Shown in pieces: positions 12,200 through 24,500 of a DNA stretch of 64,000 bases; the first letter of the stretch is position 1, and the number at the start of each line of letters is the position of its first letter. The translations under genes were made by a program, and so were the position numbers. The DNA comes from Haemonchus contortus (lineage: Eukaryota > Nematoda > Chromadorea > Rhabditida > Trichostrongylidae): assembly GCA_000469685.2 (NCBI GenBank), contig LS997563.1, forward strand, positions 27,206,897-27,270,896, written 5' to 3'. The notes under the pieces are model-generated. The model searched no databases. It had not been told where the DNA came from and was given only the letters and a program-made list of their open reading frames with translations.

Positions 12200-12830
12200 T
12201 GCTCTCCTGAGACTTTAAACGCCATGGGCGGAGCTATCAATACATCATAAACCAAGTGTTCATGATACGAAGTATTCACCACCATGTTGCTCCACTAATG
12301 GCAACCTTTAAAGAAGGCATTCGTCCCTTTTGCGATGGGCTGCTCCGGCTTTGGCTCAAAAAAGTTGTTCAACCACTGATCCATGCCAGTTTTTATCGGC
12401 AAATGTTCTCCCATCAGAAAGCGATAGGAGAACTTTGCAGTTTGTTGTCGATAGATTCGGGCTGTACTGTAGGTGTGGAAGAACTTCCTATTCAAGTCGA
12501 GCACCTTCTGCCGAAGCGCTCTTGTAGTGTGTGGTCGATCGTTTTCGTGCAGGAATGTACCATGATTCGGAAGTTCTTGTGCAATTTCATCGGTACCTAG
12601 TCTATTCGAATGCTAGCAGTACAGGTCTACTGTACTGGTAACATCCTGGTAGCACTACGCAAGTATTATTCACTTGCAGTCCCATCAAACACAGATCACG
12701 CCCTTCATCGTGAGGGGACTTGCCTTCGCCTGCTTCTACGGCTGCTCACCCTTGTCAACCCAGTGTTGTCGGCGCTCTCCAATTCAGTCTGTAGAGTCTG
12801 TGATTAGAAGAAGTGGTATTTTTGATGTTC
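12200..12830 (-). pseudogene. Mariner transposase relic, C-terminal half
   Basis: On the minus strand, fragments of a DD34D mariner transposase appear in order: a WWDCK block near 12690, HENDRPHT (second catalytic aspartate region) near 12560, VLPHLQYSP near 12490, where the third-aspartate region follows, and HGGEYF near 12265. They fall in different frames with several stops. The N-terminal helix-turn-helix half was not found. No terminal inverted repeats were recognised, so the element boundaries are approximate. Confidence 0.7.
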
Positions 12831-12854
12831 GATCGCGAAAATGATCTTTACTAA

Positions 12855-13464
12855 CCCTTTGACGACCATGGCACCCGCCGGCCAATGTTGGGTGCCACCA
12901 TGTTTTTTCTTTATTTGCACATTTGAAACTTATTTGATATTTTCATTATTAATAACTAACTTTATGATATTTATATTCAACGCGGTCCACATTACTGTTT
13001 TATTAAAGCTTATTTATTACAAACGTATATATACAATGGGGTATCATTGAAGAAAAAACCTAGGTACTTTCGCAAGATCTTTGTTCATCCTGGAAACATT
13101 GCAGACAGTAAAAGCAGTAACAACTGCTGCACTGTGTTTTCACTTTCTTAGCAGGCGCACTAGCAAAGCATAATTTGGTACTGAAGAATCTTGATTTAAT
13201 GCGCATTTTTTACTGTAAACACTATTTTCAGAATTTGTCCCACATTGCTTCCAAACTCCATTTTTAAGCCTCACTTAATTGTAATGGATGAATTGATATT
13301 TCAATACTTCCATTTCAAGCGAAATATTGCTAAACTTATCGAGTCAGAGAAAGGAGTTACCCCTGGGACCATGGCACCCACCGGTGGGTGCCAGTCGCGC
13401 ACGAAGGGAAAGGGGCGTGGTCCCATGGGCGCGTCACGTCGAAATCGGCATTGTCGTCAAAGGG
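12855..13464 (-). mobile_element. piggyBac-like relic, TTAA family copy 1
   Basis: A 610-bp element with ends CCCTTTGACGAC and GTCGTCAAAGGG, flanked by CTAA and ATAA, degenerate forms of TTAA. piggyBac elements insert at TTAA and begin CCC (established). On the minus strand near 13060-13145 the sequence reads CSSCYCFYCLQCFQDE, a cysteine-rich pattern like the zinc-binding tail of piggyBac transposases, followed after a few residues by a stop. Near the right end (13374-13395) sits the 22-bp palindrome TGGCACCCACC/GGTGGGTGCCA. Copy 2 lies at 37833-38190. Most of the transposase is missing, so this is a deletion derivative. Confidence 0.65.
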
Positions 13465-13646
13465 ATAAGCGGTTGCTGAAGCGCTCCACGCTTAGTGTCG
13501 AAACACGGAAGCGTTCAGAGATATTTACAGAGTTTACCATAAAATTAGCGACAAGGTTTTCATCTTATATCCCAGAGAGCAAAAGTGCAAACGAGTCATG
13601 AACATTACATTTATTAAGTAACAACTGGTACATTAGCAATCATAAG

Positions 13647-14645
13647 TTACTTCTCGATTCGGCCACCTCTGGTACGGGCGACAGCGCCGAGTAGCTTGGG
13701 AAAGTCGTCGATTTCGTCCTATTCTCGGATGAGCGCTGCCTTCAGAGAATCTAAGTTGGGGTGGGGAGTGGCGCAGGCCTTGCTCTCAAGGTAGGACCAC
13801 AAGTTATTGTCCCAGTGGGTTCAAATCCGGTGACGATGCCGGCTATTCTTCTGCCGAGATGAAGTTGGGGAGTTCGCTCTTGCACCACGCTTGGACGACC
13901 TTGGCCTTGTGGGCGGGCGCCGAATCTTGCTGAAATGTGCACGGGCGGCCGTTAAAGTGGGAATTCGCCCACGGGAGTAGAGCATCTTCCAAGTCGTCTT
14001 TAGGTAGTAATCTTTGTCGATTTTGACGCCGGGGTCGACGAATTTCAACGGCGTCTTCTCCGAGGCACATACCCCTGCCCAAACCATGATGTTAGGCAGG
14101 GTGTGCGGCCCGGTGAACGACTATTCCCTTCTTGTCGGCTTCTTCGGCATTCCTTGCGATCACTCTGACGTTCTGAGCGTTGAACTGCTGCTCGACAGTG
14201 AAGAGCTTCTCATCCGAAAAGACGATCAAATGGTGATCCTTGTTGCGTGTACCAAGCTGTCGGCACTTCTTGACTCGCGCCTGCTGATTCGAGGGGCTGA
14301 GGATAGCAGCCTCCTGCGTACGGTAGGTTACATCTTAAAGTCTTCGCGGACGACCCTTCCCATTGATTTCCGCGAGATGTCCATGTCGCGAGCCATTGTC
14401 GAGATGCTCCGAGTCGCGTTCCTTGCTATCCGCTTTCTGACGGCCTCGAGGACCTTCGGCGTGCAAACAGTACGAGGTCTTCCACTTCTTTGGCGGTCTT
14501 CGGGTCTACCAAGGTTTCCAGAACGTTGGAGTGAGCGATACACGATGCTGCGGTGGATGCCGAGGTGCTTAGCGATCGTAGCGGGTGGGCGGCCGGCTTT
14601 GTGCACACGAACGGTAGCGGAGCGATCTGGAGAAGGCTTCGCCAT
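13647..14645 (-). pseudogene. maT (DD37D) transposase, near full-length but broken
   Basis: A cut-and-paste DNA transposase of the Tc1/mariner superfamily. From ATG at 14645 to the stop at 13647 the length corresponds to about 333 codons, right for the family. The N-terminal helix-turn-helix (AKHLGIHRSIVYRSLQ) opens the reading. FSDEKLFTV carries the first catalytic aspartate and QQDSAPAH the second. PDLNPLD near 13815 holds the third, but it is followed by a one-base insertion. Frame changes occur near 14330, 14090, 13995 and 13815, and TGG is replaced by a stop just before the third aspartate. The copy is therefore inactive. Terminal repeats were not recognised. A related fragment lies at 34943-35203. 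Confidence 0.85.
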
Positions 14646-14699
14646 TTCACTATGAATGGACCAAGTTCAACCAAATTTTAACAGGAGTTAGAAAAAATG

Positions 14700-15568
14700 A
14701 TGAGATTGGAAAATCCATCAAACTGGCGCGTTATGTGCGCGATAGAATGTACGCTAACTGCAGCAATTCTTGTCGCTATAATTATGGCCAACCCTGTAAG
14801 CCTGATGCCGTCGGTGGTTTTGGGACCACCACAGAGAATGGATTTGAAGCCGTGGCCACTGTCTCTCGACTTGAAGATGGACCACATCATTTTCTGCATG
14901 GCACAGAAACCAATTCGTCGGCGCTCCAGAGCTTCTGTTAGCTCGCACCGAGCTCCGTTAATGTGCCATAATTTGTAGTGTTGCAGCGCGAGTCTTCCAT
15001 ACGTTGCCGGACTTTTGAACTAGCGCAGTTACCCCTCGATGCCGTCCTTGCACCGGATACGTCGCATACTTTTTACATTCGACGGTCCTACGCTGTGCTC
15101 CACACTCCTAGGACGTTCAGATGCGAGCAGTTCCTATTGTATCGCAGTGGCATTCGTGTTTCTCTACTAGTCAAGTGTGCTCTGTTTGAGATCCTTCCCG
15201 AACAAAATTGAGAGCCCCTCTCAACTACTTCTATCAGTCAAGCTGGTAGTGATTTGTCGCTCAATTCAAAGTCGCTGGAGCAGCCCTTAAGGTCCCATAT
15301 CTTGTGGTTTTTGTAGCGTCACTATCTCCGACCTAATTGTTGAATTGGAAAAGCAGAAGCAGGTAGCTTGCGGTTAGGAACCATCACTGAAGCAATATGT
15401 AGTAGCAACAGAATGAGTAAAATGCTATGGCAATCTCTAGACTTTCGCAATATACCCCGAGGAACTGATACCAGTGATACTGCCTTTATCAAATAGATCT
15501 GAAGTTGTGGACAGTAAGAGTTGTGAGCGAGCGAGTGCAATCCATTTTGTTATTGTAACTCTTGATTT
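14700..15568. other. No gene recognised
   Basis: Sequence between the maT pseudogene and the proposed start of the phosphatase gene. Open frames on both strands near 14690-14980 have no recognisable motif. Any phosphatase promoter must lie here or in the upstream repeats, but I see no TATA box or other core element that stands out. Confidence 0.4.
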
Positions 15569-18500
15569 ATGGTAGGTGTTCTCGTTGCAACGACTAAGTT
15601 GCAAATCTTTTCATTGCGAGGAACTTTTATCAGTCATACATAACCATCACACCAAATATGCGGACGAATTTATGAATTTGAAAATTGTTATTTCAGAAGA
15701 AAAGCGATCCTAGATCGACCACCAAAGGTCAAAACGTTAAAGGTGGAAGGAAGAAAGGAGTGAGTTTTTGATCTAAATGACAATAGCTGTATCGAAGATT
15801 GGGCTTCGCTTCTCGTCAACACTCTAGATGACGAAGAGCGCTGCAAAACAAAAAAAACGTTTTTTCTCCATGACTCAGTATGCCACCACAATTTTACTAT
15901 TTGTCGACAAAAAAAACAGACGTTGATATATGGCTTCGCAGGACCAGATTACGTGCACAGGGAACGGGGCGTGCGCGATTGAAATGCAGGGCTGCAAATT
16001 CATAACTCCTGTTTACGTGGACCTAGAGCGTTGAAATTTGGTAGGGTTACACTTTTCGTACTAATAGTGGAACGTCAGCATTTTAGTGAGTGAGGTAGGA
16101 TATGACGGAATCGTAGGTACTCGGTGACAAGAAATGATCATAACTAATAAGAGAAGATAAGGGACCTGAGAGAGGCCACCTACCGATCAAAATCCTAACA
16201 TCTTCGGTATCTACGATGGACCGTTGGGTATGCTTCATTCGATAAGACAGGATGGTAGAGCAGAGTGAGAAAAGTGAATGGTAAGTGCAGTGTTAGGGAC
16301 CGGGTGAGCCTATTTAGTTCCACGTCTAATTACTTCGCACCTTCCTCGCCCATCCGCTCACTCGCCTGTGGGGTGACCTCGCTTAATTGGTTGGCTGCTG
16401 ACCTCTCTGCCACACAGCCATACTCAGGAGTAACAATATCGATGATATGATTAAGAAACTTCTAAAGCGTGAAAAATAAGGCAAAACAAAAAATACATAT
16501 ACAACACTTTAATAATGCAACACAGAAAGCTGTGGAGGCTGAAGTAATGATTGGAAAAATCATAGGATGGGGAAAAGGATTTATCACAACGTGTAAGCAG
16601 TCATTCTCACAAGGCGCCTGCAGGCAAAAGTTGACAGAGTGACATTTCAAGCTTTTTTAACACTCTCTATCGCTTTCTTTGGACACCGCCAGTAGGTCAC
16701 TTAAAGGTATTCAAACATGGGGAAGAAAGCTTCATAAATAACCTCTGTAGTGTGCTTGTCATCGCATGAGCACGATGTCTCACCTGTACTACTCTGAGTT
16801 CGACTACAGAGCTTTCTCCGGCTTCAGCTCAGGATTAGCTGCTACTGTTGCTCCTTCTTATTCCTACGGAACCCTGTATTCAGCTAAGCCTACCACAATA
16901 CACTGTACCATCTCTATTTCATGTATCTGCACCCCTTCCACCCTTTGCAACTTCCCTTTCTGTTCCCTCGAGTGCTAAAGCTCCGAATTCCTTTTACATT
17001 TATCCTCAGCATCCGGAAGCACTGTGAGCTCTGTCAACCAAAACCCTTCGTTTTTAGAAAACCTAGGGGTAGCTACAGCTACCTCAAATCCGGAGCACAC
17101 CTAAATTGCGAAAGGCAGGTAGGTAAGCGAGGGAAGAAAGCATCACGTTCTAATCTATCGGGACCAAGATTTTGAATTTTTACATTGTATTGTTCCAAAT
17201 GCATATTATTTTAAAATGTGTAATAATAACAAATAATAATATAATAATATCAGTAATGATAATAACAGTGTTTCCAATCCATAGGACCAATATCAGTTCA
17301 CTCAGACTCCCAGAGAGGTCACAGCCAACTAATTAAGCGAGGTCACCCCACAGGCGAGTGAGTGGATGCGCGAGAAAGGTGCGAAGTAATTGGAAGTGTG
17401 GAGCCGTGGAACTAAATGCCGACTCCCTGTTAGGGACCCATTAGGGCAAGACGATAATCAGATTAGAATTTGTTTATTTCTTGTTATTAGATTACGACCG
17501 CTACCCAGCAAAGTCTGTGATTCAATGAAGGGTCCGCTTTGGTCGATGTCATTGCGACAAGAGTTAATCGACCGCCTGTAATCTGGAACTCTCAATCAAT
17601 AAGATTTCCGTAAAGAAAAGGGTCCATTAATGAAAAATTGTCTGAAAACGGTGCTATCATCACTCAGAACATCATCTTTGATTGTCTAACAGTTGGATGT
17701 TCAATGGGTATGGTATGGTATGGTTATTTCTATAAAAGTGAGCAAAAGTGCGAAACTCCCAGTCAAAGGCGTAAGCACCGACTTTAACGGAATACCATTT
17801 GCACTGCCCTGTTAGTCCTGTGAAAAATTTCGTGTACAGGAAGCTGTCATTTGTTTCAAAAAAGGAGTGGAGAGTTACAGTTACTATAACTTTATCGAAG
17901 AATTGGAGATCCTTTCGATATCTGTTGTGTCAAAGGATTTCGAGCTCTGTTTCAGTTTCATACTCTCACTCAGCTAGACAGCGGACAAAAGCTTAACAAC
18001 TATAAACTTCGGAAAAAGGGAAAAATCCTTCAGTTCAACATTTCTCGGGATGGGGTGTTTGACATAGGTGACCTTGGATGCGTCTTTTCCTCAACAGTGG
18101 AAGCTTGATAGCTCGGCGGGTGACTTGGGTTGTTACGTTATCGTGGACGCTTGGTAACAGGGTTTAATAAGAATCAATAGTGGCTGATCCAGAGCCACGG
18201 AACAAAGAAGTCGAAGCAGAAGAACAGAACATCTATACCCTTTTGGATCAATGTAGGGACTCGATAGGTACGTAGGTGATGTGTGGAATAGAGCACAGTA
18301 GATGCTCAGTGGCAGGGACTGTTAGCAATCGATAAGGTCTGGCAAGCTCACACAGAAATCAGGAGTCACTAAGCCAAGAAAACTCATCGCCTTATAAGTG
18401 AAGCCTTAGCTTTTTGGTAGATCATCTGAAGTGCGATGAATTCGTACATACTTGGTGACAGAAACTGATAGAGGTTAATGAGGTTTGATATGGAACTATG

Positions 18501-21500
18501 GAAAGCAAGATCTATTAAGTCGGTGCCCCTTCATGGGGCTAGTGAAAGCTCCATCCATACAGAGTGAGGTACGATCCGTCGGGATGGCCCGTGGATGGTT
18601 GTTCATGCTTTTAGACTTTTAGACAAAGAATTGTAACATTTGACAAGCGTTGATAAATGTCATAAGATCTCTTACAATTTTCATATGGCATTGAAGCATT
18701 ATTGCTCCCGTCTTCGAGATTACAGATAATGGATCAAAGAAAAAGATAATAGCTGAGATGAAAGAAGCGAAGGACAACCTAAAGTTATCAGTTTCTGCCC
18801 CTTCTTGGTACACGCGATGCAGTCTTGACCTATTCCTGTGTTTCATATGATAAGATGGTTGAAAGTGCACATTGACGAAAATGAGTGATAGGTACAGTGA
18901 AAAGGGCTGATCATAGTCACCACCATATAAGGAAAACAAGCTTTGGCTCACTCCTCGCTACCAGATTACGCTGAACGCAACTCGTGGTTCGTGAATCAAT
19001 GAGGACCACGAGCTCTCTTGATTTCGATGTCAATTGTCACAAAACCTATAACCATCAAGGATGTGAGAATCACAGCCGATGCTTATCAGTCACGAACAAA
19101 GAAGGGTAATGGATATCTATAATACTTATGATAGTTTAGTTTGATGTTTGACAGCTTTAGTAAGTATCTTCCAAGGCTTTCTTCGATTGGCCAATCCACG
19201 GTAAAGACAGATGTTTCGAGCTGTTTCATGCGGAACCGAGATCGAGATCGAGAGGAATACGGAGACGTTTTATGCGGTAGCGACAACCGTGCGCACCTTT
19301 GATAGAATTGTTGGGAGGATTCCCTTTCTGAGTTATGTGGTCAAAAATGAATCATTTGTCCTGGGAAGGCTCTCCTCTTTTCCATGTCAGATTCGTAATA
19401 ATCGGCTAATCGGACATACTTTCTTCAGACAAATTATACTCCTTTACACGCGGAATTTGACATCTGCTGACAGAGCAGTGCAGGTGGTAAGCATGTGAAT
19501 ATGCTTATGACTATGATTGAAAGTTTCAATCTAATCTCTTTACTTCAAAAATGATCACCGTCAAAGATTCAACTGGTAAGCAACGAAGCCCTTGAATGGT
19601 ACCCATCATTGTTGCCAAGTGATAATGACACCATAATCCCACAGTCATATGTCGATAACAATGGCCTCTCTTTCCTCTACGGATATATCATTAATTGGAA
19701 TCCCAGGTTCTTGATGATCGGATAAGCTTTGCCACAGCTTTGCCAATGTCAACGAAACAAAAAGAAACCACAACCGTTTTCTGATTCACAAACCTTGCTA
19801 AGTAGCGGTCGTGAACCGAAAGCAAGAAACTAAGCGAAAGTAATGTTTTCAACCGGTCCCTATCACTACACTCATCCATCTTATCGCACGAAACCTATCA
19901 AAGAGTCGAAGCAGGATCGTAGAAATCCAAAGGCGTCAGACTTTAATTGTTTAATGGCTTTAGCTCTTTAAGACCCATTATGATCACTTATCGGTTGTCA
20001 CCAGTCTTTGTCACGGACCACCTAAGCTCGCCACATCCTACATCACCTATTGAGATACCAAGGGTTCACTGTTAACATTGAGGGCGTTACAAACATAGTA
20101 GGTCTCGCCTTCTATGTTCTTTATCACATCTTATAGCTTGTTATCCGTCCTTGTCACCTATCAGCTTCGATCCCTTTGCATCCCACTCCACCTACTGAAG
20201 TGCCGAACATCCACTGTTCATACAAAGGGTGGCACAGTCCTAGCGGTTTTCTATGGTTCGTTATCATTTTCTAACAGTTGTTAAACCATCAAACACCTAC
20301 AGTGCCTCCTTGTACACAAATACTAAGGCTCCACGGCCAACACAAAGGGGGTAGCGAATCTAACGGCTTTCGAGTTCCAAGGTCTTTTTGGCTCTTATCA
20401 TAAGTCACCATCTTCTATAACATCTTCTTGAGGGCAGTCTCCGGTATTGACACTCACCGCGAATATTTCCATTGTGTCGCCCGTGTTCCCAGCAAGTTCG
20501 AAAACTCCTGATCCACGGGCACATGAGCTATGAATTTCCAGTCGGACACACAAATACACACACACCACACAAACACACGACTTGATTCTTGGTATAGCAT
20601 GATCAGTGGATATTATATCAGCTAAATACCTTCCTTCTACAAAGCGGTTCCTTGCTGTGGATTCTGTACGCAGCGTGGTCTTCTTAAAACAATACGTGTA
20701 AGAAGATATTAGACTGCCTCACTCGCCCATCTGAATCCAGCGGATTGTCGTCTGTAATGGACTGCTGATATGTTACAACTTCCGTCTATATACAGTAGCG
20801 CTCGAAAGTATTCGGTCAAATGCTTCTTCAGTCATCATTTTCAGTCGTAACTCTTCTCCTACTGCAACTAATCACGCGATATTTCAATATGTGTAGCATG
20901 GGTGTAGTGCGAATATATACCACTATTAACCCTCAATCTGATAATCCGAATATCCCAAAGAGCTTGAAATCAAAGCCAACTGGAAATACAGACACAGGTG
21001 CTTCTCTGATTCCTTCCTTTTTGGCCATGTCCAAAGTGTACGGGCGATAATGTTGATCACAGTAGAGGAGAAAAACGCACAAGCGGCGGCATAAGCTGCG
21101 AATAACTGCAGACGTCACAAACTTGCTTCAACATAGTCTACAAGCGCCTTCCCCTAAGTTATGTGGGCGTTTCTGCTTTGCAGTCAAATAGTGTTGGATA
21201 GTGCGAACTGCGCTTCACTTAAACATATCAAAATTTTATGCGATTTGCTCCACTGAGAGCTAATGTTTGTGTCTCTTATTAGGTCGTGAAGAAAGTTCAT
21301 ACGTTTATACGCCTTATACTCCAAATACACATATCTCGGCTTAAAGGCACTATTCACAAAAAAGTTAGGGTACCCTTTTTTGACGGGAATTGATAGAACT
21401 ACTCTAGAATAAAGCGATAACAACGAAAAAAGCGCAAAAAACGATGAACAAAAAGAATTACAACGGGTCAAAAAAAGGGCTGGAAAGGGGGGTTGGACGA

Positions 21501-24500
21501 ATTTCACATTGAAAAAACTGCGGTTTGGGAGTGTTCGAGCGAGAATGCACGAAGGCGACGCAATGTTTGCAATACAGACAACACATCGGAATTTACGGAG
21601 TTTCTAAAATAAAAAAACATTTGCATGCAATAATCTACACAAAATATGTTGAAATCTTCAATAAACTTACGAGAATAGTTAAAGAATGCTACCGTAAAAA
21701 AATTAATAACAAAAAGAAAACAAACGATACGCGAATAATAGAAATAACAGCCGAATACTAGCTCCTGTACGAGGCGATCGACAAGCTGATCATTCCTGGC
21801 AATTTGCCAATCTGCGTATCGATTTTTCACCAACTTCGCTCCAGTGCGAATGTGGTGAAGGACAACTTGAACTCGTAGTCAGCCCAGCGAGGGGCGGAGG
21901 CCTCCCGTACCCCCACTGTTCCCGCCCTTATCGTGCCCTATCCAGCCGTTTTCCGAACTAATTCCTGCACAAATGTTATCAGAGGGGGCTTCGAATTCAA
22001 ACCATGTGCAAATCTCCGAAACCATTTCTTCGTGAACAGTGCCTTTAAACAAAACTTTACCAATCGTAGTAACACCATTACTATTGATACACTTTTGCAA
22101 ACGAGCAACAAGTTTGTTTATCCCATTCGCCTAGAAGATCGGAGATCTAGAGGCGATGAAATCGTCGATTGCCGCGGCAGCGTCATGTTGGGTTTTGAAG
22201 CAAGTCTCCTGAGAAAGCCCTCGAGATGTTTAATGGCAGCTTGTCGGCAAGGTCTGGGGAATATGGTGGATGCGGGAGAGTTACAGAGACTAGCTTCATC
22301 AGGGTATGTTGTATGACTGTCGTGTCGTGTCGTTGGGCTGAGCGTTGTCGTGTAATAGAGTTGGCCCCTTCCTATTCACCAGAGCCGGGCTCATGAGCTG
22401 GAGTTTTCGATGCATTTCGGCAATTTCTTGACAGTACTTTTTGGCTGTTACGCTTTCACCCTGATGCATGAAGCTGGGGTATATCAGCCCGGCTGCAGAC
22501 CACCAAACCAGCACCGTGACCTTCTTTTCATGCTGCTTCGGTTTGGTAAAATGTCGTAGAGCTCGACCCTTGTCCAGCCATTGGCCTGATCGTCGCCGGT
22601 TGTCGTACAGAATCTATTTCTCATCACACGTCACAATACCATTCAACAATGGATCGTTCCTGTTGCGCAGAAGCACGGCGAAGGCAAGATTTCTTGCATG
22701 TGGGTGCTAACCGTCCTGCTGGGAACATTCGATCTCGAGCCAAGCTCCTTTAGCGTTGATTGTGGATTCTCTTCCACTAACGTTCTCAGTTGTTCGTTGT
22801 CAATGGCCGATGGCCGCCCATTACGCTTATCATCTTCCAGGCTCTCATCGCCGGCACAAAGTTTTTTACACCGCCACCGTGCCCTACGTTGATTCGTCGT
22901 ACCCGGATTAGAGGCATCGTTGATATCCGGGGCCGTTTACGTTGCACTCCTGCCCAATTTGAATTGGAAAAGAAAAGTGATGCGGCTCTGCCGTTTGTCC
23001 ATGCTGATTTCGACCTTCTAAAAAACCACAGGAATCGCTCCAGAACAAAACCGTATATATATATGTTTGGATAGAGCAAGAAATGCGCTTCAAGATGGTA
23101 TAAAACTTGCAAGTAATCTAATAGCAAATAAAACAGCGGCGAGCATTTGAAAATGGGGCGCTAAAAAACGTAAGAACTTTCTTCACGACCTAGTAGTTTA
23201 ATGGCGTGTTTGCTTATTTGTTTATAAGTGAGACTCTGGGTTTGACCGAGGATGCGAAACCCTCGCTCTCCTTTATTAGAGCGTCAGTTATGGAAGAATT
23301 TAGGTGGCAGTGATAACACCTGATAGGACCACAGAAGTGTGGCCCGATAGCGACTTCCATCGTCTAATTTCCTCAAAAAAACAACACCATATCATCTTGT
23401 CAGTGTAATTTAAAATGCGACCTGAAAGCATGCGATGGCTTTATTAATTCAGAACATGAGCAAAGCCTACTCCGTATAGAAATTTGAAGAGAAAATTTTC
23501 GTTTCCTCAAGCTTGAATTTCACGTTGACGTGCAGTATGAGTTAAAATTAAACGTTCTTCTAAAATCTGTACAAATATCGTGGACACGAACTTTTACCGA
23601 ACCTTGAAGTTCGAACATACAAATTAACAAAAAGACATCTGCAAAGTCTGTTCTCCTTCAGGATTTTCTGAAGAAGAATGACGACATTGACGAGGAAGCA
23701 CTGGGAGGCGCTGGAAAGGTATGGTGGACGACTCGTATTTTCTTGCGATTCTTCTTTGCTCTCTTACTTTTATATTTTCTGCAGTAGTGCTCTCACTGCG
23801 TGGAGTGTCTTTTTAAAATCAATAAATATGTGGTGATGAAAAATGCGTCATCTTTCAAAAAGACAAAACGCAGTAATGCTAGCAGCTACTCTTCTCTGAT
23901 ACAAACTGGAATTTCCCCACTCACGCCCTGCAAACGGAATTGATTATATTGACGAAAGTTTCGAGTGAGACGTGACGAATCCTCCAGATTTTCCTTTTTC
24001 ATGTGATAATTCACTGACATTAAGAAAATTGATGAGTTGAACTGTAGCGTAAACCAAAAGGAAGGCGCTTTGATTTTATTTTCAATCCATGCTGCCGTAA
24101 TTGGTGGTGCGGAGCAACTATAATTAGGGCGATGGCTGTTTGCAACTCGAGAGGCTGCTCGAGAGGCTGAATAACTTGGACGTTGGTTGATGCAAATACT
24201 GCGCTGTAAAGGCCTGTGGGGCGGTTGAAGCCCATGCGCCCCAATGGCAAAAAGGCCCTGAAGAGTAGCACCAAAAGATCGTCCTCACTTTCTCTCAGTA
24301 ACACTCATCATATACTAGTTACGCCTCATTGCACTGTAGAATGGTAGCGCAAAAGAAGATGGAAGCCTTTGGAGAAAGTTGCTCGTTCGAATCACGAAAT
24401 TTGTTAGTTCTTTGGTCATCCCCGTCGAAAGAACTTCTACCTAGGATCTAATTTGATAGTCCAAAGGCAATCATCTTCCCAACTGATCAAACGTCTTTAT

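Larger units (their letters stand above)
21279..23193 (-). mobile_element. Mariner element carrying a nested MITE
   Basis: Left end TTAGGTCGTGAAGAAAGTTC after TA (21277-21278). The right end, read inwards on the minus strand, is CTAGGTCGTGAAGAAAGTTC, followed by TA at 23194-23195. Total length is 1915 bp; subtracting the 708-bp TTAA element at 21341-22048 leaves about 1.2 kb, a normal mariner size. The transposase runs on the minus strand and is broken. It lies in the second mapped intron of the phosphatase gene. Confidence 0.82.

Noticed and set aside
19429..19486. Exon-like segment with good acceptor and GTAAGC donor
   Set aside because: Its phase (58 bases) cannot be placed between the flanking phase-0 phosphatase exons, and the sequence is hydrophobic unlike that region. 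It also lies close to repeat copy A.
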